From contig QEUW01000007.1 of the NCBI GenBank assembly GCA_003577005.1, positions 1 through 52,872 of the forward strand: a stretch of 52,872 nt of DNA, read 5' to 3'. The stretch is from Chloroflexota bacterium. Its GTDB lineage: Bacteria; Chloroflexota; Anaerolineae; Caldilineales; Caldilineaceae. This document shows, one piece after another, positions 19,410 through 27,496 of this stretch (position 1 is the stretch's first letter; each line of letters begins with the position of its first letter). A program made the translations under genes and the position numbers. The notes beneath the pieces were generated by a model. That model was not told the origin of the DNA. It saw only the letters and a list, made by a program, of their open reading frames with translations, and did not search any database.

Positions 19410-19730
19410 TTAGCGGGACTGCCTACGCGCCAACCGATCGCTTAACACACTGAGGAGCAAAAACACAAAAACATTTGCCACAGCCTCACCGATATCCACG
19501 GGCTTGGCTGAAGTCGGGGAGCTTGGCGTCCCATTGTGCGCTTTGGCGCCAGCGGTCTGCTGACCGGCACCGTTCATCTTTGTCGCTGCAGGAGAACCCT
19601 GCCGGATGTCGTGTTGTTTCTGAGGCTTCTCATACACACGCACACGCCCCACCATCCGCTGCTGCCATGCTGTGTAGTGGCTATCCAACAACACTTCTGC
19701 TTCCTGCAAAACGAGACTAGCTTCAAGCAT
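19410..19730 (-). CDS. Small hypothetical protein with one C-terminal membrane segment
   Basis: 106 residues from ATG 19730, with AAGGAAAG 5-8 bases upstream, which is why I accept it as a gene. The N-terminal half is soluble-looking (EASLVLQEAEVLLDSHYTAW), the middle is Ala/Gly/Thr-rich and probably disordered, and residues about 80-96 (IGEAVANVFVFLLLSVL) are a hydrophobic segment followed by a basic tail (RLARRQSR). It would be a tail-anchored membrane protein. No family recognised. The upstream region has an unusual palindrome cluster. It converges with the epimerase gene with 11 bp between stops. Confidence 0.45.
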   Translation of the reverse strand: MLEASLVLQEAEVLLDSHYTAWQQRMVGRVRVYEKPQKQHDIRQGSPAATKMNGAGQQTAGAKAHNGTPSSPTSAKPVDIGEAVANVFVFLLLSVLSDRLARRQSR

Positions 19731-19840
19731 AACACTTTCCTTAAAAAATGATGAGCAAGCGACTTAAAGGCAGACTTCACCCGTAAGGTGGCCCCAGTAT
19801 ACTTGAACTGGATAAGATCCGCAAAGCCGCATCAACGCTA

Positions 19841-19897
19841 TATCCAGCTATACCTCAATGAGGTACAGCTTATCCAGATATATCTAGATCCAGATAT
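19841..19897. promoter_or_regulatory. Palindrome flanked by TATCCAG direct repeats
   Basis: TACCTCAATGAGGTA (19851-19865) is a perfect 7-1-7 palindrome, extended on both sides by AGCT. TATCCAG copies lie at 19841-19847 and 19871-19877, and GATCCAG at 19887-19893, the last two followed by ATATA. The cluster is 110-170 bp upstream of the small gene starting at 19730. It looks like a regulator-binding region; the regulator is unknown. Confidence 0.5.
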
Positions 19898-20104
19898 ACA
19901 TTCTACAAGAAGCTAAAGCGCTCAAGGTGCTGTCGACAGTTGCAAGCCGCCCTTCGGGACGTGTTTAGAAACTATTCGCATTTCAGTAACAGCGCTGGAC
20001 GCCACCCGCAGGGCTGTCGTGTAACGCTGCGAACCATCAACAGAACCTGGGGTGACCGCAGGCTTCAGCCTGATTACAAACAGTGGGGTCCTGGCGCAGT
20101 CCAA

Positions 20105-20148
20105 AAGAAGCGAGGTCGTTGCAACTAGCTGCAACGACCTCGCTTCTT
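20105..20148 (-). terminator. Rho-independent terminator, 19-bp perfect stem
   Basis: 20105-20123 and 20130-20148 are perfectly complementary with a 6-base loop. On the minus strand the stem is followed by a short T-run (CTTCTTTT). It lies 41 bp after the stop of the gene at 20189. Confidence 0.85.
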
Positions 20149-20188
20149 GGCATTGGGGAAGATAGTCAGGTCACCTGCGGAAAACCAT

Positions 20189-20677
20189 CTACTCCTTCTC
20201 GATAGGAATATCTTGGGCCTGCTCGCCCGGGGGGGTAGAGCCAGATTTTGCTGCCTGCTTCGTCTGGAGTTCGTTGGTCAGTTTTTCGAGTTGTGTACTT
20301 AGCGAGCGCAGCCCCTTGAGCAAGCCCTCGCCAACTTCTTGCGAAACCTCACTGGTCCGCATCCGTTCGGCTACGGACTCGGCGACGCCCTCGGCTCGCG
20401 TCATCAACTCTTTGGCCTGCTGGCTCTCGCCCACTTTCTTGAGCCCCTCTTCAAGATTGGCGGCCAACGAGTTGATCCCTTTCGCCAGGTCCTGTTCCAG
20501 TTGGCGGCGTTGGTCGCTGTTCCACGCCACCTTTACTACTTCGACAAAGCTCTGACCAAGCCGGTTTAATTCCTCACTCAGATTTCGTTCCAGTTGTGGA
20601 TCGCGGCCTGCACCTGTGGTTGTCTCTTCAGATTGGCCCTGCGGTTCCTGGCTCTGCGCCTTTGTCTCTTCTGTCAT
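20189..20677 (-). CDS. Hypothetical protein, amphipathic-helix rich
   Basis: 162 residues, ATG preceded by AGGAGAAAAAC. The N-terminal 25 residues are Gln/Glu/Thr-rich and probably disordered. Residues about 30-140 are predicted amphipathic helix, for example LAKGINSLAANLEEGLKKVGE and LKGLRSLSTQLEKLTNELQ, with no membrane segment. The C-terminus is again disordered (GSTPPGEQAQDIPIEKE). The composition resembles apolipoprotein- or phasin-like helix bundles, but I do not recognise a family. It is monocistronic: own ribosome-binding site and strong terminator. Conserved hypothetical of unknown role. Confidence 0.75.
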   Translation of the reverse strand: MTEETKAQSQEPQGQSEETTTGAGRDPQLERNLSEELNRLGQSFVEVVKVAWNSDQRRQLEQDLAKGINSLAANLEEGLKKVGESQQAKELMTRAEGVAESVAERMRTSEVSQEVGEGLLKGLRSLSTQLEKLTNELQTKQAAKSGSTPPGEQAQDIPIEKE

Positions 20678-20812
20678 GTTTTTCTCCTGCGAATCAAGCC
20701 AACGCCTCTGCCATGCTCATTCTACAGTACGAAGCGCCAGCTACAAAGTTGCCGATACAGGCGAGGTGCGACCAGAAAAAAGGGGGATGGATGGGAAGCA
20801 TCAGACGATGGT

Positions 20813-23680
20813 CTATGGGCCAAGCGCAAGCGGGATCAGCGCGGCGTCACCGCCCGGCTCACCGGCAACGCTTGCCGGCAGGCGGATACCTGTGGCTGGC
20901 ACGTAGAGGCCCACGCGTGCCACACCGCCACTATTACCAGGCAGTAGAGAAAGCCGGTGTTCAGTGACAAGATACTCGCCGGGCAGCCAGCTCCCCGTGG
21001 GCGCCGGCCCGGCTGTCGTCGTGGGTGGCCCATCATCCTGCGCGATTGTGTCACCGTCGAGCCCGTCGAGGTGGACAAAGATATGGTGTGGCGGCAGCAG
21101 TGTCTGGAGCACCTGCCAGTAGAGCGTAAGCACAACTTCACCACCCTGGTATGCCTGGTCATAGCCTAACAGGAGAACATGAGCGCCGAACTGCACCGGG
21201 TCGGCCAGAGGCTGGGGGATGGCCGGCGGCTCAACCGTAACCGGCCGGCGCAAGACATGGACCTGCCCCAGCACTACCGGCAAGCTTGGCTCGCCACCGC
21301 CTGTTGGAACAAAGCCGGTCACCAGTTCATACTCGCCCGGCGCCAGGGTAGCAGGCGTATCAAAGCCAACGGGCGCCTGCGCCAGCGCCCCCTCTGGCCA
21401 GGTAGAGAGCGGCCACCCATCCGGTGACCATCCCTCCCACCCGGCAACCGTTGCACCGTTCCGGTCACGCAGATGGACAAAGAGCCGGCGTTCCGCAAGA
21501 TCGGGCTGTTGCGCCTGTATAAACAGGATGACCTGAAGCGGCTCCCCAGCCAACAGCTGTTGTCCGGTGGCGCCGGCATGGCCGAGCAAGGTCAGGCCAT
21601 TATGCTCTGGCGGCGGCGTAAGGGTACGTTGGATGGGCAGGCGGTATGGCGGCTGCTTATCCGCTGGCAGCGTTACACGTACGTGCTCAATGGGTAGGAG
21701 TTGGGCAGGCGCCTCATGCATCACCGGCGGCAGGAGTTGCCGGGTTGCGCTCAACACCACGCCTACCGTGATCGTATAGACCCCTGGGGGCACCCCCGCT
21801 GGAATGATGAGGCCGGCCTGGTCCAGTATGGAGCTGTCTGGTTCGCCGCGCTTGAGTGAGCCAAGCGGAAAGTAGGTGCGCCCGGCCCAGGTGTAGCCCT
21901 GGTCGTCGACCAGCCGGATGGTTGCGCCGAGGTCGGCTGTTGCGTCGCCGTCCCAGGCCAGCGCAACGGCCACCGGTTCGTTGGCGCTGGCGGCGCTACG
22001 GGTGCTGACACCGGCCGCGGCCAGACGCACAGGGCCAAAGTCGATAGCGAGCATCTGCATCGGCGGGTCGGCCAGACGGCGCCAGGCGCTGAGCCGGGTG
22101 GTAGCAGTGAACCAGCGATTTTCTACGTTCACTGCCTGTTGCCTCAGGTACTCTTCGATTTCGCCGGGTAGCGTACTGCCAAACGAAAGCGGAGCCGGAA
22201 ACCAAAGCGTACCTTGACTCAACGACTGGTCGATTGCTCGGGCCACACCCGCACCCCAGGAGACCGTGCGGTCATCCAGCAAAACGATGCGCGGCCCGCT
22301 CAGATCGTCGATCCCGCGTTGCAGTGTGCAGGCGGCCCGCTCGCTCTGGCAGGCGAAGAAGGCGCTGTAGGTGCGCCAGTACCCTACTTCCCAGGGAAAG
22401 ATGGCAAGCACCGTGTCATCGGTGGCCGACTGTTGGACGATCTGGCGGATGAGGGGCCGGTAATCATCCTCGACATAGCGCGGGAGAGTGAAAAAAGTCC
22501 AGAGACCGGCGACTGCACCAGAGAGCAACCCTGCCAAAGCCAGGGGGGCAAACCAGCTTCGGGGCCAGAGCCGGCCGAACCCCTCGGCCAGCAAAAGCAA
22601 AAAGTAGGGTAGTACAAAGAGCAACAACCGTTCACCGCCGATAGGAAAAAATGGAAGATGCAGATTGAGCACAAAGGCCACGACAGCGGGCACAGCCACA
22701 CAGCTGGCGAGGAGCCCAGTGGGCGCAGAACCGGCGCTGCGAACCGGCGCTTTTCTCCGCCACAGCGCCAACAAGAGGGCGAAGGCGGCGATCAGAGCCA
22801 GCCAGCGCAATCCATCCACAGCAGGCAGAGCCGGTTGGAGATGGCCTGCAACAAAAGCAAGCAGATGGCGTGCAAGATAGGTCAGCGGGCCAAGCGGCTC
22901 ATCGGCATCGGCGGGGACTTTGTCGGCGACATAGACAAGCAATTTAGGCAGGGCGTAGAGCAGCCAGGGTGTGTAGAGCACAAGCGCCAGCACATATGAA
23001 CTCAGGAGGGGCAGCGCACGGCGGAGGCGATGCCGCCACTGCCACAGCGCCCATACAGCGTGCGCCAACGGCAAAAGCGCAAGATAATAGAGCGTAAAGA
23101 GTGCGGCAGCGACGGCCAGTCCATAGCTGAGAGCAGCCAGCGTTGTTGGGAGATTCTCTTCAATGCGCCGCCACAGTTGCCAAAAGAGAACCGTACTGGC
23201 GAGGCCCAACAACAACCCAAGCCCGTACATCCGCACTTCCTGGCTATAGTAAAGGTGCATTGGGTTGGCTGCCAGCAAGAATCCCGCCAACCAGACGACC
23301 CGCGACCGTTGTGGATAGAGCAGGTGAGCCAGATAGAGCAGCAGAGCCACCGCCGCAACACCGGTCAGCACAGAAAAAAGGCGGAGGCTAACCGGTTGCA
23401 CTCCCTGGATAAGCGCCACCCAGCTTGCAAGAAGTGTATAGTAGAGTGGGGGATGGATATCCGCTGCGGTCAGCGCCAACAGGCGCACCGTAGGTTCGGT
23501 GGCGAAGTAGACACTATATCCCTCATCCCACCAGAGCGGCTGCCAGTCGAGCCGTGGCAAGCGCAGCAGAAGCGCCAGGCCGAGCAGACCGATCCACCAC
23601 CAGCGGCTACCCTGGCGCCGGAAGGTATGCTGTGCCACGGGTGCGCTCTCCACGAGGTCAGGGGCGTTTATAACGCACAT
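20813..23680 (-). CDS. GT39-type membrane glycosyltransferase
   Basis: 955 residues from ATG 23680; a longer frame reaches 23734 but would overlap the previous gene by 77 bp, while this start overlaps by 23. After a short N-tail, a membrane segment (WWIGLLGLALLL) leads to WWDEGYSVYFATEP with Asp52-Glu53, the catalytic acidic pair of dolichyl-phosphate mannosyltransferase-like (GT39/ArnT) enzymes. About ten membrane segments follow to residue ~415. The remaining ~540 residues are extracytoplasmic beta-rich domains. The family transfers a sugar from a polyprenyl phosphate to protein or glycan outside the membrane. It is last in an operon with two SH3 lipoproteins, suggesting a shared envelope function. 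Confidence 0.85.
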   Translation of the reverse strand: MCVINAPDLVESAPVAQHTFRRQGSRWWWIGLLGLALLLRLPRLDWQPLWWDEGYSVYFATEPTVRLLALTAADIHPPLYYTLLASWVALIQGVQPVSLRLFSVLTGVAAVALLLYLAHLLYPQRSRVVWLAGFLLAANPMHLYYSQEVRMYGLGLLLGLASTVLFWQLWRRIEENLPTTLAALSYGLAVAAALFTLYYLALLPLAHAVWALWQWRHRLRRALPLLSSYVLALVLYTPWLLYALPKLLVYVADKVPADADEPLGPLTYLARHLLAFVAGHLQPALPAVDGLRWLALIAAFALLLALWRRKAPVRSAGSAPTGLLASCVAVPAVVAFVLNLHLPFFPIGGERLLLFVLPYFLLLLAEGFGRLWPRSWFAPLALAGLLSGAVAGLWTFFTLPRYVEDDYRPLIRQIVQQSATDDTVLAIFPWEVGYWRTYSAFFACQSERAACTLQRGIDDLSGPRIVLLDDRTVSWGAGVARAIDQSLSQGTLWFPAPLSFGSTLPGEIEEYLRQQAVNVENRWFTATTRLSAWRRLADPPMQMLAIDFGPVRLAAAGVSTRSAASANEPVAVALAWDGDATADLGATIRLVDDQGYTWAGRTYFPLGSLKRGEPDSSILDQAGLIIPAGVPPGVYTITVGVVLSATRQLLPPVMHEAPAQLLPIEHVRVTLPADKQPPYRLPIQRTLTPPPEHNGLTLLGHAGATGQQLLAGEPLQVILFIQAQQPDLAERRLFVHLRDRNGATVAGWEGWSPDGWPLSTWPEGALAQAPVGFDTPATLAPGEYELVTGFVPTGGGEPSLPVVLGQVHVLRRPVTVEPPAIPQPLADPVQFGAHVLLLGYDQAYQGGEVVLTLYWQVLQTLLPPHHIFVHLDGLDGDTIAQDDGPPTTTAGPAPTGSWLPGEYLVTEHRLSLLPGNSGGVARVGLYVPATGIRLPASVAGEPGGDAALIPLALGP

Positions 23681-24692
23681 AGAGTTCCCGGTTCGTATCA
23701 CCGGGGACCAGGGTGAAGGTGGCAGGCGGCCCAACGGGTGTGCTCTCCAGGGTCAGTTGCACCTCCCAAACACCTGCTGGGTCCACACCGGGAAATTCGA
23801 CTTTGAGGTTTTGTGCTCGCTGGCGAGGGTCGGCCACAGGCCAGGTATAGGCGGGATTGGGGCCAAATGAACTATCGTTGACCGGCAGCTCGGCGCCATC
23901 TTTACGGACACTCAGCGAATAGCCGGCGAGCGCGCCCTTGTCATCAAAGACATAAAGAAAGATACGCACCACATTGGTTTCGGGGAATTGTTCATGGGCG
24001 GCAAGTTCAAACTCAAAGACGGAATCGTCGCTGTTCACTAGCCCACCCAGCGCCTCGGGCGTGGCGGTAGGTGCTTCGGTTGGCACGACGGCGGCTGCCA
24101 CCGGAGCAGATGTAGCCGTCGGCGGGTTAGCGACCGCTACCGGTGGTGTAGTAGGCATAGGCGCCAGGGCGCCCTCATCCACCACAGGCACCTGGTCAAC
24201 CGCCCCCTCCACATCGGCGAACTCAGCCGTAACCCAGCCGGCTTTATCTTCAAAACAGCAGACAAACCACCACTCGCCAGTGGTATTTTTGCCGATGATG
24301 TCAAAGGTGGCGTCTTTCTGCAAGATGGTAATGATGGTGGAATTCAATCCAGGCCCTTCGCGCAAATTGACCAGATCGGTGTTGATCGTCAGTCTGGCCT
24401 TTACCTCTGGCGGTGGCGGTTGTGGGGGCTCGGTGTCTGCTGCCACCACGGGCGGGTCCTGGGCGACGGCCGCTTCTGGCGCCTCTGCGACAGGAGTAGG
24501 CGGTTCCTGGCCGCGTGGCGTTGGGGTAAAGGTCGGGTGAGCCGGACGAATCTGGAGCGGCTCGGCCGCGGGATCGGCGGGTGCGGAGGAAGCAGGGCCA
24601 CATGCAGCCAAGGTAATCGACAAAAGGAGCAGCAGTGCAGGCACCATCAGGTACCCCGTTTGGCATCGGTGTGTAACAGTGAACAAAACCAT
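23658..24692 (-). CDS. SH3-domain lipoprotein
   Basis: 344 residues. A lipoprotein signal ends in LAACG (Cys31; an internal start at Met16 would shorten the leader). A Pro/Ala/Thr linker follows, then a bacterial SH3 domain at about 99-155: LTINTDLVNLREGPGLNSTI, then EWWFVCCFEDKAGWV. The adjacent cysteines in the SH3 core are unusual and also occur in the upstream paralogue. The C-terminal ~130 residues form a beta-rich domain with TWPVADPRQRAQ. SH3b domains usually bind cell-wall or envelope components. The gene follows its paralogue by 20 bp and overlaps the GT39 gene. Confidence 0.8.
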   Translation of the reverse strand: MVLFTVTHRCQTGYLMVPALLLLLSITLAACGPASSAPADPAAEPLQIRPAHPTFTPTPRGQEPPTPVAEAPEAAVAQDPPVVAADTEPPQPPPPEVKARLTINTDLVNLREGPGLNSTIITILQKDATFDIIGKNTTGEWWFVCCFEDKAGWVTAEFADVEGAVDQVPVVDEGALAPMPTTPPVAVANPPTATSAPVAAAVVPTEAPTATPEALGGLVNSDDSVFEFELAAHEQFPETNVVRIFLYVFDDKGALAGYSLSVRKDGAELPVNDSSFGPNPAYTWPVADPRQRAQNLKVEFPGVDPAGVWEVQLTLESTPVGPPATFTLVPGDTNRELYVRYKRP

Positions 24693-24712
24693 GCGTCAAT
24701 GTCCCGGTAAAT

Positions 24713-26008
24713 TTAGCGCACCCGTTCCCAACCCACGTAGATTTCACGGTTGTTATTGGCAGGTTGGGTCGTAAAGGTGACCGGTTCGGATAACTGGTTG
24801 CCGGCGCCATCCATCACATAGATCGTCCATTCGCCGGTGCCGATCAGCTGTGCGGCCTGGGGGGTTGGCGTCAGCGGCCCAACGACGATCGACCGTGGGT
24901 CAGGCGGATGGTATTCGTATTTCAGATTGTACTCGAAGCGGTTGCCGGCTCCGACCGCCGCGCTGCAGGCGAACTCCCCGGCGCTGGCTTGTGTCCCAGT
25001 GCTGGAGGGTCGCTCGAAGCCTTCAAAGAGCACCTGCAAAAAATAGCCTTGGGCGGGCGCTTCTTTGGCCTCGGTTACCCCTTCGGGATCACAGCCAGTA
25101 AATAAACGCAACGTCCCCACGTGCAGTTTCACCCAGATAGTGATAAAGTTGTTGTTGGTGGGGAAAAACTGTGGCCCAATGGAGCGTTGAAAAGGATACG
25201 GTGTGGCCGTGGGCGTAAAGGTGGGTGTGCCGGTTGGCGTAGGCGGAAAAGTCGGTGTAGGGCTGGGGGGTGTACCGGGTACAAACAACGCCACGGCGCG
25301 CGGGTCGTTGTTGACCAGCACGTGCGAGCCGGCCACCCAGACTTCACCCCCATTGACACAGCAGAGTTGGTACCAGGATCCTTCCGGGTTCTGGCCGGTA
25401 ATGGCGATGGGAATATTGGGGCCCAGTTGCGCCACCAGAGGAAATTCCACGCCCGGTCCGCTGCGCAACGCCACCAACCCACTCTCCACCACAACAAAGG
25501 GGGTGGGTGTCACGGAAGGAGTTGGTGAAGGGGTTTCAGTTTCGGTGATGGTGGCGGTCGGCAGCTCGGTCTCGGTGACTGTAGGTAGGATATCCGGCGA
25601 CGTGGTTTCTACCGGCGCTTCTCCAGTTGCCGGAGGCGCTGCCGTCGGGATAGGGGGTGGCAACAGCGTCGGCAATATCGATTGCGGGTCGGTGCCTTCA
25701 GGTACGACGATCACGCCTGGTGTCCCCATCAACGGTGGTGTCACAATGATAATCCCGCCCAGGCTTTCCGGCGTTGGTGTAAAGGTAGGGAACAGCGTGC
25801 GCGTTGGCGCTGGCGTAGGGGCCTCGCGCTCAAAAAAGTCTGCCGCCGAGCACCCCAGGGTAACGCCCAACATCAACAAGAGAGCCAGCCAGAACCGGCG
25901 CTGCCGCCCCGCCACTGTTTGAGGGCTGCCGGTCTTTATCTGGATTGGCTTTGGGGCCGTGTCATCCGGCGTTGTCACGGGCTGGGCCACCGTTTCCTCA
26001 AGGTTCAT
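24713..26008 (-). CDS. Membrane-anchored SH3-domain protein, paralogue of downstream gene
   Basis: 431 residues from ATG 26008 (TTG 26017 is an alternative). The N-terminus is about 40 polar residues, then a hydrophobic segment ([16 protein letters not shown]) that may serve as membrane anchor or lipobox. A long Thr/Pro repeat region ([16 protein letters not shown]) spans about 65-170, an SH3 domain with [17 protein letters not shown] and [15 protein letters not shown] follows, then a second [14 protein letters not shown] linker and a C-terminal beta domain. The double cysteine matches that of the next gene. It is the first gene of the SH3-SH3-GT39 operon. Ligand unknown. Confidence 0.8.
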   Translation of the reverse strand: MNLEETVAQPVTTPDDTAPKPIQIKTGSPQTVAGRQRRFWLALLLMLGVTLGCSAADFFEREAPTPAPTRTLFPTFTPTPESLGGIIIVTPPLMGTPGVIVVPEGTDPQSILPTLLPPPIPTAAPPATGEAPVETTSPDILPTVTETELPTATITETETPSPTPSVTPTPFVVVESGLVALRSGPGVEFPLVAQLGPNIPIAITGQNPEGSWYQLCCVNGGEVWVAGSHVLVNNDPRAVALFVPGTPPSPTPTFPPTPTGTPTFTPTATPYPFQRSIGPQFFPTNNNFITIWVKLHVGTLRLFTGCDPEGVTEAKEAPAQGYFLQVLFEGFERPSSTGTQASAGEFACSAAVGAGNRFEYNLKYEYHPPDPRSIVVGPLTPTPQAAQLIGTGEWTIYVMDGAGNQLSEPVTFTTQPANNNREIYVGWERVR

Positions 26009-26119
26009 AGACAACAAGTGTCTTAAGGCCCTTCTGACGGATCTATGGATCGCTTGTACATTGATTGTTCAAAGCAGCGATGATCGGGATGTTCTGGCAG
26101 TTCTGCCTATCGAGCGGGG

Positions 26120-26149
26120 AGTATAGCACGTAACCAGGGGAATAACCAA
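26120..26149 (-). promoter_or_regulatory. Promoter for SH3-GT39 operon
   Basis: On the minus strand TTGGTT (26149-26144), 18-bp spacer, TATACT (26125-26120). It lies about 110 bp upstream of the ATG at 26008. Confidence 0.45.
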
Positions 26150-26207
26150 GCACACACGCAAGTGGTGCAGGGTCCAGCACCTACTCGAATGGGTAAGCAC
26201 ATACTCT

Positions 26208-26582
26208 TTAGGTGAGCGCCTGTCCAAGCGAGCGTGCATGGTTCACTGCGGCAAGCAGCGAGTCAAGCGTAAACGGTTTGGCAAGATGAATAACCGCCTC
26301 ATCTTGTTCGCCGGCGCTGGCAAGGTCTGCTTCGCCCATACCAGAGGTCAAGATGACTGGCACCGCAGGAGCCAACGCACGAATTCGGCTCAACGTCGCA
26401 CGGCCATCCATACCCGGCATCGTCAAGTCAAGGATGATCGCCTCGATGTCGGGCTGTCTCTCTTCAAATAGAGCAAGGCCGGCAGGGCCACTTTCAGCGC
26501 ACAGCGCCTGGATGTCCGCAAAGGTCAGGCTGTCTTGAATGACTTCGCGAACGTGAACTTCATCGTCGATAATCAGGATCAT
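26208..26582 (-). CDS. Single-domain response regulator (CheY-like)
   Basis: 124 residues from ATG 26582, chosen because GGGAGG lies just upstream and the receiver fold starts at once with MILIIDDE; a longer frame to 26747 is not supported. Acidic pair Asp6-Asp7, phospho-acceptor Asp52 (IILDLTMPGMDG), Thr79 and Lys102 (LAKPF) are all present. There is no output domain, so it likely relays phosphate or acts by protein contact. No kinase is adjacent. It is separated from the SH3 operon by 199 bp. Confidence 0.9.
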   Translation of the reverse strand: MILIIDDEVHVREVIQDSLTFADIQALCAESGPAGLALFEERQPDIEAIILDLTMPGMDGRATLSRIRALAPAVPVILTSGMGEADLASAGEQDEAVIHLAKPFTLDSLLAAVNHARSLGQALT

Positions 26583-26686
26583 AAGTGCCCTCCCTCGTTT
26601 GGCTTTGCCCCTGGTCGAATCCATTGCGCTCGTGGTTATGATACCACAACCGGCGGCCAACGGGTATGTTCGGAATTCGTTATGAC

Positions 26687-26721
26687 AAGTGTAGCGCAAA
26701 ATAGTCCCTTGTGCTACACTT
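26687..26721. repeat. 13-bp inverted repeat between response regulator and rplI
   Basis: AAGTGTAGCGCAA (26687-26699) and TTGTGCTACACTT (26709-26721) pair in 12 of 13 positions around a 9-base centre. No T-run. An operator or transcript hairpin is possible. Confidence 0.55.
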
Positions 26722-26875
26722 ACCATGAACTCAATTTGGTAAATCAAGGCGCCCGGCGTATCATATAATCTTTGTGCTCACCGTTGAGATTTTATTATCA
26801 TTGACGCTACACCAAGAGCACACCCTTTGGTAACCGGGCGGCACAGTCCAAGCGCCTACAGCCGGTTGCCCAACA

Positions 26876-26891
26876 CGTACCTTGTGGTACG
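26876..26891 (+). promoter_or_regulatory. Leader hairpin before rplI ribosome-binding site
   Basis: CGTACC, loop TTGT, GGTACG. It ends about 12 bp upstream of the AAGGA ribosome-binding site of rplI. It might be a site of autogenous control of L9; no evidence beyond position. Confidence 0.3.
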
Positions 26892-26915
26892 CTTGAACAA
26901 GAAAGGATATTCAGA

Positions 26916-27455
26916 ATGGCTCGCACCAAAGTCTTATTGACGCAGGATGTACCCAATCTGGGGCAGGCCGGCAACGTCTTCACCGTCGCGGCCGGATATG
27001 CGCGCAACTATCTGTTGCCGCGCAGTCTGGCTGTACTGGCGACGAAGGGCGCGCTCAAGCAGGCCGTTATGATCAAAGAGGCCGCACTCCGCCGCCGGGC
27101 ACAGGAACGGGCGAACGCCGAGGCCCAGGCCCAGGTCATCTCGCAGCAACGGCTGCTCTTCACGGCGAACGCCGGTGACAATGACCGCCTCTACGGTTCG
27201 GTCACGACGCAGGATATTGCCGAGCAACTCACCGCTGCCGTCGGCTTCGAGGTGGATCGCCGCCGCATCCTGCTGGAGCACCCGATCCGCGAATTGGGGA
27301 TCTTTCCGATCCAGTTACGCCTGATGGCCGACGTGGTGGCGACCTTCACCGTCGGCGTTGTGCGCGAAGGCGAAGGCTGGGCCGAGGCCGAGGCGCGCCA
27401 GGCCGCCAAGACCAGACAGGTAGAAGAAGAAGCAACCGAAGAGGAAGCTGAATGA
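26916..27455 (+). CDS. rplI: 50S ribosomal protein L9
   Basis: 179 residues, ATG preceded by AAGGATATTCAG. The N-terminal L9 domain reads [20 protein letters not shown] and [13 protein letters not shown], the rRNA-binding signature. A long helix (about 45-80) links to the C-terminal domain: [14 protein letters not shown] and HPIRELGIF. The last ~25 residues are an acidic extension ([10 protein letters not shown]) beyond the usual 148-150 residues, probably disordered. It binds 23S rRNA domain V and helps keep the reading frame. Here it stands alone rather than with rpsF-ssb-rpsR. Confidence 0.96.
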   Translation: MARTKVLLTQDVPNLGQAGNVFTVAAGYARNYLLPRSLAVLATKGALKQAVMIKEAALRRRAQERANAEAQAQVISQQRLLFTANAGDNDRLYGSVTTQDIAEQLTAAVGFEVDRRRILLEHPIRELGIFPIQLRLMADVVATFTVGVVREGEGWAEAEARQAAKTRQVEEEATEEEAE

Positions 27456-27463
27456 TAAGGGAT

Positions 27464-27496
27464 GAGTGATGAGTGATAACTGTTCACTCGTCACTC
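27464..27496. repeat. Word-repeat hairpin (GAGTGAT words) between convergent genes
   Basis: GAGTGATGAGTGA (27464-27476) pairs with TCACTCGTCACTC (27484-27496), 12 of 13, 7-base loop. It lies just after rplI and overlaps the last two codons of the convergent gene, so it may terminate both. Confidence 0.7.

Larger units (their letters stand above)
19731..20188. other. Intergenic region, no gene seen
   Basis: 458 bp without a convincing gene. It holds an AT-rich palindrome cluster (19841-19897), a CAGGCTTCAGCCTG palindrome near 20056-20070, and a strong terminator (20105-20148). Confidence 0.6.
26583..26915. other. Divergent intergenic region upstream of rplI
   Basis: 333 bp without a gene. 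It holds an imperfect inverted repeat (26687-26721), a TATAAT at 26764-26769 that may be the rplI -10, and a small hairpin (26876-26891) just before the rplI ribosome-binding site. Confidence 0.6.

Noticed and set aside
19870..19878. DnaA-box-like TTATCCAGA in an AT-rich palindrome region
   Set aside because: One base off the consensus and only one near-copy; no dnaA, dnaN or further boxes nearby, so not called as an origin.
26164..26181. GGTGC/GCACC hairpin after the single-domain response regulator
   Set aside because: Only five base pairs and no T-run; too weak to call a terminator.
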